Source of the DNA: UBA5266 sp002411545
GTDB taxonomy: Bacteria > Bacteroidota > Bacteroidia > Bacteroidales > WCHB1-69
DNA: 13,296 bases
Direction of reading: 5' to 3'
Assembly (NCBI GenBank): GCA_028693085.1
Contig: JAQUWC010000062.1
Location: forward strand, 1-13,296
A program made the translations under genes and the position numbers. The notes beneath the pieces are model-generated. The model was not told the DNA's origin. It saw nothing but the letters and a program-made list of their open reading frames with translations, and did no database searches. The stretch's first letter is position 1. Every line of letters begins with the position of its first letter. Below, in pieces: positions 7,361 to 13,296 of the stretch.

Positions 7361-8716
7361 TTATGGTTTTATTCCTCCCGTATAGTTAAGAGGAGTGATC
7401 TGTTTGAGTTCTTGTTTTATCTTGTCATTGATATTTAAGCCGTCAATGAAATGATGAATGCTTTCCTTATCAATATGCGTTTTGCCTCTGGTTAAATCTT
7501 TTAAGGCTTCGTAAGGGTTAGGATATTGTTCGCGGCGAAGGATGGTTTGTATGGCTTCGGCTACGACCGCCCAGTTCTTTTCCAAGTCGGCATGCAGTTT
7601 TTCTTCGTTTAATATAATTTTATGTAAACCCTTTAAAGTAGAATTAAAAGCGATGAGGCTGTGTGCCATGGGAACGCCTATGTTTCGAATTACGGTACTG
7701 TCGCTCAGGTCGCGTTGCAGACGGGATACGGGCAGTTTGGCCGATAATCCTTCAAACAAAGCGTTGGCAATGGCAATGTTTCCTTCCGAGTTTTCAAAGT
7801 CGATGGGATTTACTTTATGCGGCATGGCCGAGGAACCTACTTCGCCGGCTTTAACCTTTTGTTTGAAATAATCCATCGATATATACGTCCACATATCGCG
7901 GTCGAGGTCCAACACTATGTTGTTGATGCGTTTCAAGGTATCGAAATAAGCCGCCATCATGTCGTAATGTTCTATTTGAGTCGTCGTTTGCAAGCGTTTT
8001 AGGTGGAGGTAGCGATCTAAGAAGTTGTTGCTGAACAACACCCAATCTATCTGTGGGTAAGCCACGTAATGGGCATTGAAATTACCGGTAGCTCCTCCGA
8101 ATTTTCCACAAAAGGGAATCTGATTCAATAATTCAAGTTGATTGTTCAACCTTTCGGCAAACACATAAAATTCTTTTCCCAACAGGGTAGGAGATGCCGC
8201 TTGACCGTGGGTGTGTGCCAACATGGGAATATGTTTCCATGTGTTGGCAAGTTCGTTTAGTTTGTTGTTGACTTCCGTGAGTTTAGGAAAAAAAACTGCT
8301 TCATGAAAGCTGCGCATCAGGTAAGGAATGGCCGTATTGTTGATGTCTTGCGAAGTTAAACCGAAATGAATGAATTCCTTGTATTCCGACAGATCCATCT
8401 TATCGAAAACTTCTTTCAAAAAGTATTCCACCGCTTTGACGTCGTGGTTGGTAGTTTGCTCAATTTCTTTGATATGTTGTGCGTCGGTTTCCGAAAAGGT
8501 TTGGTATATAGAACGTAGAGTGTTAAACGTTTCTGGTTTTAGGATCGATAATTCCGGTAAGGGAAGTTCACATAAGGCAATAAAATATTCAATTTCAACA
8601 AATACTCTTGCGCGAATGTATGCATATTCCGAAAAATAATCCGAAAGACTACTTACTTGTTTATAATAGCGTCCGTCTATAGGGGAAATAGCTCTTAATG
8701 TGTTTAATGCCATCAT
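7361..8716 (-). CDS. purB: Adenylosuccinate lyase
   Basis: This 451-residue enzyme splits fumarate from adenylosuccinate and from SAICAR, the eighth step of IMP synthesis and the last step of AMP synthesis. LRAISPIDGRYY (7-18) is the typical N-terminus of the E. coli-type PurB. AHTHGQ (167-172) carries the general-acid histidine. The flexible loop GEVGSSAMPHKVNP (291-304) is the fumarate-lyase superfamily signature and carries the catalytic serine. The size agrees with the E. coli enzyme. Two consecutive ATG codons (8716-8714 and 8713-8711) could both start it; I keep the first. A TATCTTTG promoter box ends only 14 bases upstream, implying a very short leader. A terminator-like hairpin lies about 80 bases upstream. 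Confidence 0.97.
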   Translation of the reverse strand: MMALNTLRAISPIDGRYYKQVSSLSDYFSEYAYIRARVFVEIEYFIALCELPLPELSILKPETFNTLRSIYQTFSETDAQHIKEIEQTTNHDVKAVEYFLKEVFDKMDLSEYKEFIHFGLTSQDINNTAIPYLMRSFHEAVFFPKLTEVNNKLNELANTWKHIPMLAHTHGQAASPTLLGKEFYVFAERLNNQLELLNQIPFCGKFGGATGNFNAHYVAYPQIDWVLFSNNFLDRYLHLKRLQTTTQIEHYDMMAAYFDTLKRINNIVLDLDRDMWTYISMDYFKQKVKAGEVGSSAMPHKVNPIDFENSEGNIAIANALFEGLSAKLPVSRLQRDLSDSTVIRNIGVPMAHSLIAFNSTLKGLHKIILNEEKLHADLEKNWAVVAEAIQTILRREQYPNPYEALKDLTRGKTHIDKESIHHFIDGLNINDKIKQELKQITPLNYTGGIKP

Positions 8717-8730
8717 GGAATTTTTTGTTG

Positions 8731-8738
8731 CAAAGATA
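8731..8738 (-). promoter_or_regulatory. Putative purB promoter -7 box
   Basis: TATCTTTG on the minus strand (8738-8731) matches TAnnTTTG and is followed by CAACA, a common context of Bacteroidota start sites. No clear TTTG -33 element is seen. The start of transcription would fall about 8-10 bases before the purB ATG, giving a nearly leaderless mRNA. Confidence 0.55.
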
Positions 8739-8789
8739 GTAAAATAATACGTTAGCTGCTTGTATTGCTTGACGATTTTTAGCAGAATT

Positions 8790-8819
8790 AAAAAAAAGTC
8801 TTGGCAATAATCCGGACTT
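8790..8819 (-). terminator. Orphan terminator-like hairpin, minus strand
   Basis: On the minus strand AAGTC (8819-8815) pairs with GACTT (8800-8796). After a small internal loop GG (8813-8812) pairs with CC (8804-8803), leaving a 7-base loop. The stem runs straight into eight U (8797-8790, overlapping the stem by two). No gene ends upstream of it on this strand. It could end a small RNA or act as a leader attenuator of purB. The stem is modest, so a chance structure in AT-rich DNA is possible. Confidence 0.38.
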
Positions 8820-8941
8820 AGCCTTTAAACTATCATTTGCCGTTACATTTTTTTTTGAAAATATAATTTTAAGAAAAAAACGTTTATAAGTATAAGAAAA
8901 ATAAAAAATTAACCATGAAATTTCGATACAAAAAACGACTT

Positions 8942-8954
8942 AAAACCAGGTTTT
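8942..8954. repeat. Short palindrome AAAACC-A-GGTTTT, possible operator
   Basis: Six-base perfect arms around a single central A lie about 90 bases upstream of the etfB -7 box. The symmetry would suit a dimeric DNA-binding regulator, but no regulator gene is in the window and the site occurs once. Chance is a real alternative in AT-rich DNA. Confidence 0.25.
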
Positions 8955-9044
8955 GAATGAGGCTTGAAAATTAAAATAAGTACTTCATTTATAGTAACCA
9001 AACCTATAATTTATGGTCAAAATAAGCATGTATCATTTTTTTTA

Positions 9045-9052
9045 TACTTTTG
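9045..9052 (+). promoter_or_regulatory. Putative promoter -7 box of the etfB-etfA-acyl-CoA dehydrogenase operon
   Basis: TACTTTTG (9045-9052) followed by CAGC matches the TAnnTTTG consensus. It follows an eight-T run (9036-9043), and no clear TTTG -33 element is seen. Transcription would begin near 9058-9060, which rules out the in-frame TTG at 9050 as a start codon for etfB. Confidence 0.6.
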
Positions 9053-9088
9053 CAGCCGATTTATGGAAAAAGAAAAATTAAATATACT

Positions 9089-9964
9089 ATGGACATGAAT
9101 TTAAAGATTGTTGTTTTAGCAAAACAAGTTCCTGATACTCGCAATGTTGGAAAAGATGCGATGAAAGAAGACGGTACTGTCAACCGGGGTGCTTTACCGG
9201 CTATTTTTAATCCCGACGATTTGAATGCCCTTGAAATGGCATTGGAAATCAAAGATAGACGAAAAGACGTGGAAGTGATTGTGCTTACGATGGGACCGGG
9301 CCGTGCTGCGGATATTATCAGAGAAGCTATTTTCAGAGGAGCCGATAAAGGATATTTATTAACCGACAGAAAGTTTGCCGGTTCTGATACCTTAGCCACA
9401 TCCTATGCCTTGTATAAAGCTGTCCAAAAGATAAATCCCGATCTGATTATATGCGGTTTGCAAGCCATCGACGGAGATACGGCTCAAGTAGGGCCTCAAA
9501 TTGCCGAGAAATTACAGTTTCCTCAAGTTACCTATGTAGAGAAACTTAATGAAGCCGATGAGCGTCAATTGGTGCTTACCCGACGCTTGGAAAGAGGAAT
9601 AGAAACCGTAAAGGTGAATTTACCGGCTCTTATCACCGTGCATGCTTCGGCAAATCCTTGCCGTCCCAAACATGCCAAACGTATGTTGAAATATAAACAT
9701 GCACATACATTGAGTGAATTGCAAGATCAAAACCGCGATTATACGGATTTGTTTAAAGAACACCCTTATCTGCGCATCGAAGAGTGGAATGCCGAAAGTG
9801 TAGAAGCCGATGAATCTTACTTAGGATTGTCAGGATCGCCTACAAAAGTAAAAGGCATTGAAAGCGTTGTGTTGACTCAAAAGGAGTCGAAACGTTTTAC
9901 GGATAAGGATCAGGATATTGATCAATTAATGAAAGAATTATTAGAAACAAGAGTAATCGGATAA
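9089..9964 (+). CDS. etfB: Electron transfer flavoprotein, beta subunit
   Basis: The 291-residue EtfB is the small subunit of the electron transfer flavoprotein that serves acyl-CoA dehydrogenases. KIVVLAKQVPDT (6-17) and IFNPDDLNALEMAL (39-52) are typical of anaerobe EtfB. AIDGDTAQVGPQ (126-137) is the nucleotide-binding loop. From family knowledge this GDTAQVGP form is seen in bifurcating EtfB, where the site holds a second FAD, whereas mitochondrial-type proteins have a DDDxNQTGQ form and bind AMP. GLSGSPTKV (246-254) is the conserved C-terminal segment. The frame extends upstream to a TTG at 9050, but that codon lies in the promoter box. ATG 9089 follows GGAAAAAGAAA at a usable distance; ATG 9095 (MNLKIV) is the other candidate. 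etfA follows after four bases. Bifurcation is inferred, not shown. Confidence 0.95.
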   Translation: MDMNLKIVVLAKQVPDTRNVGKDAMKEDGTVNRGALPAIFNPDDLNALEMALEIKDRRKDVEVIVLTMGPGRAADIIREAIFRGADKGYLLTDRKFAGSDTLATSYALYKAVQKINPDLIICGLQAIDGDTAQVGPQIAEKLQFPQVTYVEKLNEADERQLVLTRRLERGIETVKVNLPALITVHASANPCRPKHAKRMLKYKHAHTLSELQDQNRDYTDLFKEHPYLRIEEWNAESVEADESYLGLSGSPTKVKGIESVVLTQKESKRFTDKDQDIDQLMKELLETRVIG

Positions 9965-9968
9965 TACC

Positions 9969-10988
9969 ATGAAAAATATATTTGTTTATTGTGAAATAAC
10001 AGAAGAACATCTCATCGCGGATGTGTCTTTGGAACTACTGTCGAAAGGAAAAAAACTTGCCGATGAATTACACGTAGGACTCGAAGCCGTGTTGATAGGC
10101 TCTGATCTAAAAAAAGCCATTGAACAATTGCACTATTACGGAGTATCCGTTATACATTATGCTGAAAATGAAAACTTATTTCCATATCGAACCTTGGTGC
10201 ATGCCAAATTGGTTCAAACGCTTTTTGAGCAAGAACAACCCGAAATAGCTTTGTTCGGAGCCACATCAGTAGGAAGAGACCTTGCGCCCCGCATTGCATC
10301 GGCCTTGCGTTGTGGTTTGACGGCCGATTGCACTTCGCTTCAGATTGGCGACCATGTCGATGAACGTAAAAAGGAAACCTATAAGAATTTATTGTATCAA
10401 ATACGTCCGGCTTTCGGGGGCAATATTATTGCTACTATTATTAATCCGGAAACGCGTCCGCAAATGGCCACCGTTAGGGAAGGGGTCATGAAACACGAAC
10501 CTCAGCCGGTGAAAAACACTCCCGAGTTAAAAAAGATGAATGTAGGAGTACTCACTTCTATAGAAGAAGTCGTAACTATCATCCATCGTCACATAGAACC
10601 TCCCAAAATCAATTTAAAATCCGCTCAAATCCTCATTGCGGGCGGCTATGGGATGGGAAGCAAAGAGAACTTTGCCATTTTGTATGAATTGGCTGATTTG
10701 TTGGGGGCTGAAGTGGGAGGTACCCGTGCCGCCGTTGATGCCGGTTTTTGCGGCCATGAACGTCAGATCGGACAAACCGGCATTACCGTTCGTCCGAAAC
10801 TATACATTGCTTGCGGTATATCCGGTGCCGTACAACACCGTGCCGGCATGGACCAATCAGCCAAAATCATAAGTATTAATACCTCTGCACAAGCACCTAT
10901 CAATGCCATTGCCGATTATGTAGTGGTGGGCGACGTGATGAAGGTGATACCTCAAATGATACAATCGTATAAAAAACAAATAAGGTAA
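9969..10988 (+). CDS. etfA: Electron transfer flavoprotein, alpha subunit
   Basis: The 339-residue EtfA holds the electron-transferring FAD of the heterodimer. The N-terminal domain includes FGATSVGRDLAPRIA (96-110), a strong EtfA mark. The C-terminal FAD domain shows IAGGYGMGSKENF (223-235), EVGGTRAAVDAGF (248-260), QIGQTG (266-271), YIACGISGAVQH (279-290) and INTSAQAPI (303-311). These are the motifs around the flavin ring, ribityl chain and diphosphate. Length is normal, and there is no N-terminal ferredoxin domain of the kind found in some clostridial EtfA, so external ferredoxin would be the partner if the complex bifurcates. It starts four bases after etfB and is followed 24 bases later by the acyl-CoA dehydrogenase, so the three probably work as one Bcd-EtfAB complex in the cytoplasm. 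Confidence 0.96.
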   Translation: MKNIFVYCEITEEHLIADVSLELLSKGKKLADELHVGLEAVLIGSDLKKAIEQLHYYGVSVIHYAENENLFPYRTLVHAKLVQTLFEQEQPEIALFGATSVGRDLAPRIASALRCGLTADCTSLQIGDHVDERKKETYKNLLYQIRPAFGGNIIATIINPETRPQMATVREGVMKHEPQPVKNTPELKKMNVGVLTSIEEVVTIIHRHIEPPKINLKSAQILIAGGYGMGSKENFAILYELADLLGAEVGGTRAAVDAGFCGHERQIGQTGITVRPKLYIACGISGAVQHRAGMDQSAKIISINTSAQAPINAIADYVVVGDVMKVIPQMIQSYKKQIR

Positions 10989-11012
10989 GAATTAAAACTA
11001 AATACATAAGTA

Positions 11013-12722
11013 ATGGAAAACTTTTTTTTAGATAATGAACATTTAGCCTTTCATTTATCACATCCTTTGATGAAAAGCATAGTGAAAATGAAGGAAAAGA
11101 ATTATACGGAATCCAAACGCTATGATTATGCTCCTTTGGATTTTGAAGACGCCATTGATTCGTATAAAAAAATATTGGAAGTAATAGGCGAAATTGCCGG
11201 CGAAATCATCGCTCCAAATGCAGAAGAGGTAGATAAGGAAGGTGTTACATTGGCAAATAATGTAGTAACCTATGCCAAAGGTACCCAACAGAACCACGAA
11301 GTCTTGAAACGGGCAGGCATGTACGGTTTATCCTTGCCACGAAAATACGACGGTTTAAATTTCCCTATGGTCATCAGCATCATGGTTGCTGAAATCATTG
11401 CTCGTGCCGATGCCAGTTTTTCGAACATCTGGAGTTTGCAGGATTGTGCCGAAACCATACACGAATTTGCTTCCGAAGAATTAAAAAGTAAATATTTACC
11501 CATGATACATCAAGGGAATACCTGCTCCATGGCCTTGACAGAGCCCGATGCAGGTTCTGACCTTCAAGCCGTAATGCTAAAAGCACATTATGACAATGAA
11601 GCCAAATGTTGGAGGTTAAATGGGGTAAAACGTTTTATCACTAACGGCGATGCCGACATTCAATTGGTATTGGCTCGTTCCGAAGAGGATACAACTGATG
11701 CCAGAGGCTTGTCCTGTTTCCTCTACGACCGCATGGATAATGCCGTTACTATTCGTCGGGTAGAAAATAAATTGGGAATCAAAGGAGCTCCTACCTGTGA
11801 ATTGGTCTATAAAAACGCCCCTGCTCAATTGATAGGTGATGAACGTATGGGCTTGATTAAATATGTGATGTCATTGATGAACGCCGCACGTTTGGGCATA
11901 GGTGCTCAATCGGTGGGATTAGCCGAAGCAGCCTATAGAGAAGCTTTGAAATATGCGAATGAGCGTGAACAATTTGATAGTAAGATCATTGATTTTCCCC
12001 CTGTTTATGAAATGTTGGCCGGTATGCGTGCCAAATTGGACGGTGCCCGTAGCTTACTCTATGAAACCAGCCGTTTTGTGGATATGTATAAATTATTTAC
12101 TTTCGAAGGAAAAGAACGTAGTTTGAGCAATGAAGAAAGAAATGAAATGAAATATTATCAACGTTTGGCCGATGTTTATACTCCCTTGTTAAAATTATTT
12201 GCCAGTGAGTATTGCAATCAAATTGCTTATGATGCTCTTCAAATTCATGGAGGTACAGGCTATATGAAAGATTTTCCCGTAGAAAGATTAATGAGAGATG
12301 CCCGCATTACCAATATCTATGAAGGGACCTCACAATTGCAGGTTGTAGCGGCTATACGTGGCGTTAGCAGTGGAACCTACCTGAAACGCATCAAAGAATA
12401 TGAAGCCATCGAACTCAAACCCGAATGGCAGGTGTTGAAAAATACCCTGGTCGATATGACCCATCGTTTTGAAAAAACCTTTGCCATTGCCAAAGAATGG
12501 AACAATATCGAAATGTTCGATTTCAATGCCCGCCGTTTGGTTGAAATGGTAGGAAATATCGTGATAGGATATCTATTGATATTGGATGCCGAACATCATA
12601 TCGATTATACACATTCCGCTCATATTTTTATTCAAATGGGTGATGCTCAAAATCGAGAGAAAGAAGCTTACATTGCTCGTTTTACCGAAAACGATTTAGC
12701 GGCTTACCAATCCATAAAATAA
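11013..12722 (+). CDS. Acyl-CoA dehydrogenase with N- and C-terminal extensions (butyryl-CoA dehydrogenase-like)
   Basis: This 569-residue FAD enzyme interconverts acyl-CoA and trans-2-enoyl-CoA, exchanging electrons with the EtfAB encoded just upstream. Order of elements: an N-terminal extension (about 1-45); the alpha-helical N-domain; the FAD/substrate beta-domain with MALTEPDAGSD (173-183); the C-domain with NEREQF (316-321) and QIHGGTGYMKDFPVERLMRDAR (starting at 410); and IYEGTS (435-440), where E437 is the expected catalytic base. About 120 further residues (about 450-569) resemble the extra helical domain of larger acyl-CoA dehydrogenases (classic enzymes have about 380 residues). A charged insertion lies around 360-380 (FEGKERSLSNEERNE). 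Porphyromonas gingivalis, as I recall, has a comparable dehydrogenase next to etf genes linked to butyrate formation. Chain-length preference cannot be read from sequence. The stop codon touches a hairpin at 12722-12755. Confidence 0.92.
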   Translation: MENFFLDNEHLAFHLSHPLMKSIVKMKEKNYTESKRYDYAPLDFEDAIDSYKKILEVIGEIAGEIIAPNAEEVDKEGVTLANNVVTYAKGTQQNHEVLKRAGMYGLSLPRKYDGLNFPMVISIMVAEIIARADASFSNIWSLQDCAETIHEFASEELKSKYLPMIHQGNTCSMALTEPDAGSDLQAVMLKAHYDNEAKCWRLNGVKRFITNGDADIQLVLARSEEDTTDARGLSCFLYDRMDNAVTIRRVENKLGIKGAPTCELVYKNAPAQLIGDERMGLIKYVMSLMNAARLGIGAQSVGLAEAAYREALKYANEREQFDSKIIDFPPVYEMLAGMRAKLDGARSLLYETSRFVDMYKLFTFEGKERSLSNEERNEMKYYQRLADVYTPLLKLFASEYCNQIAYDALQIHGGTGYMKDFPVERLMRDARITNIYEGTSQLQVVAAIRGVSSGTYLKRIKEYEAIELKPEWQVLKNTLVDMTHRFEKTFAIAKEWNNIEMFDFNARRLVEMVGNIVIGYLLILDAEHHIDYTHSAHIFIQMGDAQNREKEAYIARFTENDLAAYQSIK

Positions 12723-12755
12723 ATGTAGCGACGCATTTTTTTGTGTCACTACATT
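12722..12755. terminator. Imperfect 14-bp hairpin after the etf-acd operon (terminator or palindromic repeat)
   Basis: AATGTAGCGACGCA (12722-12735) pairs with TGTGTCACTACATT (12742-12755) with one C-A mismatch and one G-U pair in the plus-strand RNA, around a loop of six T. No U-run follows directly (ATTAAAAG), so it is not a textbook intrinsic terminator, but its place at the stop codon of the last gene suits 3'-end formation. The GTAGnGACGC...GTCnCTAC layout also resembles palindromic intergenic repeats of Bacteroidota. Confidence 0.5.
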
Positions 12756-12774
12756 ATTAAAAGTTGTATTTTTG
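12740..12774 (+). promoter_or_regulatory. Putative promoter of the GLUG-like protein gene
   Basis: TTTG (12740-12743) and TATTTTTG (12767-12774) match both Bacteroidota elements with 23 bases between them, the most complete promoter match in the window. The -33 part lies in the loop and right arm of the preceding hairpin. A leader of about 25-28 bases would carry the Shine-Dalgarno sequence. Confidence 0.6.
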
Positions 12775-12796
12775 TCTCCACATAAATTACAAATTC

Positions 12797-12803
12797 AAGG
12801 AGG
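12797..12803 (+). promoter_or_regulatory. Strong Shine-Dalgarno sequence AAGGAGG
   Basis: AAGGAGG ends four bases before the ATG at 12808 and fixes this start. It is the only strong Shine-Dalgarno match I noticed in front of a gene in this window; the other leaders I checked are A-rich, as usual in Bacteroidota. Confidence 0.8.
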
Positions 12804-12807
12804 CAAT

Positions 12808-13296
12808 ATGAAACGATTTATATATATTATCCTGTTCGTATTAATTAGCTGCCATGGGCTGCAAGCGCAAAGCAGTGTTTGGGATGGTACCCGCTCAAGG
12901 TGGGTAAAAGGGAATGGTACACTACAAAATCCTTTTTTGATAGAAGAAGCAGCTCATTTAGCTTATTTAGCCGATGTTGTCAATGCCGGTGTGTTATATG
13001 CCGATAGCTTTTTTGTGTTAACGGTCGATATTGATTTAAATCATTTGCCATGGACACCCATAGGGAAGGATGCCAATGCTTTTTATGCCGGTTCCTTCGA
13101 CGGCAACTACCATCGTATCAATAACCTAAACATACAAGATACTACCTATCGCAGCGGTATTGTATACGCCGGTTTATTTGGTTATGTATTGGATGCGGAT
13201 ATTCGTAATCTGGCACTTTTGTCGGATAATCATATTTTTGTTTCCTTTGTTTCTTCTTATAATTTTTATGTAGGAGGAATTGCGGCCTATGCCTTT
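12808..13296 (+). CDS. Exported GLUG-motif-like surface protein, C-terminus cut by window edge
   Basis: The frame is open from ATG 12808 to the window end, giving 163 residues. MKRFIYIILFVLISCHGLQA is a signal peptide. VLISC (11-15) reads as a lipobox with C15 as the lipidated residue, while LQA-QS at 20/21 would suit signal peptidase I, so lipoprotein or secreted protein are both possible. The mature part has W(25)DG...W(32)VKGNGTLQNPFLIEEAAHLA and LADVVNAG. It continues with LTVDIDLN..PWTPIG (71-86), AGSFDGNYHRINNLNI (94-109), YAGLFGYVLDADIRNLAL (120-137) and YVGGIAAYA (154-162). The last three form the repeating pattern of GLUG-type beta-helical surface proteins of Bacteroidota. Such proteins are often long and may carry a C-terminal sorting domain, which would lie outside this window. 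Ligand or function is unknown. Confidence 0.8.
   Translation, partial: MKRFIYIILFVLISCHGLQAQSSVWDGTRSRWVKGNGTLQNPFLIEEAAHLAYLADVVNAGVLYADSFFVLTVDIDLNHLPWTPIGKDANAFYAGSFDGNYHRINNLNIQDTTYRSGIVYAGLFGYVLDADIRNLALLSDNHIFVSFVSSYNFYVGGIAAYAF

Larger units (their letters stand above)
8717..9088. other. Divergent intergenic region between purB and etfB
   Basis: These 372 bases hold no supported gene. From left to right they contain the purB promoter box (8731-8738), a minus-strand terminator-like hairpin (8790-8819), poly-A/T stretches, a near-perfect palindrome AAAACC-A-GGTTTT (8942-8954), an inverted repeat TTATAG/CTATAA (8989-9009), and the etfB promoter box (9045-9052) with its leader. The length exceeds what two simple promoters need, so regulatory sites or a small RNA are possible. 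Confidence 0.7.

Noticed and set aside
8717..9000. Purine riboswitch in front of purB
   Set aside because: I could not find the three-helix core or conserved loop sequences of purine or PRPP-type aptamers; only a simple hairpin with a U-run is visible.
11058..11828. Several 60-80 residue minus-strand frames opposite the acyl-CoA dehydrogenase
   Set aside because: All are antisense to a well-conserved enzyme, with no start context or motif.
1..13296. CRISPR array, defence system, prophage or transposon
   Set aside because: No spaced direct repeats, no transposase, integrase, nuclease or phage-like frames, and no abrupt composition change were seen on either strand.

Overview
The window looks like a chromosomal segment of an anaerobic member of the Bacteroidota, most likely Bacteroidales. 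The evidence is TAnnTTTG -7 boxes upstream of five genes, A-rich leaders mostly without Shine-Dalgarno sequences, a Bacteroidales-type HU-related histone-like protein, a four-subunit 2-oxoacid:ferredoxin oxidoreductase and an etfB-etfA-acyl-CoA dehydrogenase cluster. By eye the DNA is AT-rich (roughly 40% G+C) and its base composition looks uniform. I see no transposase, integrase, phage gene, CRISPR array, tRNA or rRNA.

Layout, left to right. At 1-361 (minus) is the 5' part of a histone-like gene cut by the window edge. An AT-rich gene-free stretch (362-754) follows, holding a fragment of what looks like a dispersed repeat and a strong terminator. From 8716 down to 755 runs a minus-strand block, in order of transcription: purB, lepA, yidC, then korD (ferredoxin), korA, korB and korC. 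It ends at the hairpin at 690-729. Promoter-like -7 boxes precede purB and yidC, so it may be two or more overlapping transcription units.

The 372-base divergent region 8717-9088 separates this block from a plus-strand operon, etfB-etfA-acyl-CoA dehydrogenase (9089-12722). That operon ends at an imperfect hairpin (12722-12755). A separate promoter with a strong Shine-Dalgarno sequence then starts an exported GLUG-like surface protein that runs off the right edge.

How the genes work together: the Kor complex uses 2-oxoacid oxidation to make acyl-CoA and reduced ferredoxin. EtfAB with the acyl-CoA dehydrogenase reduces an enoyl-CoA (crotonyl-CoA-like), and the EtfB motifs are of the type linked to flavin-based electron bifurcation, which would also yield reduced ferredoxin. 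The two modules therefore fit a ferredoxin-centred fermentative metabolism. LepA, YidC and PurB are housekeeping genes for translation, membrane protein insertion and purine synthesis.

No obviously new multi-gene system is present. The points most worth a second look are non-coding: an orphan minus-strand terminator-like hairpin upstream of purB, the dispersed-repeat fragment at 624-646, and the palindrome at 12722-12755. The domain extensions of the acyl-CoA dehydrogenase and the truncated GLUG-like protein are also of interest.
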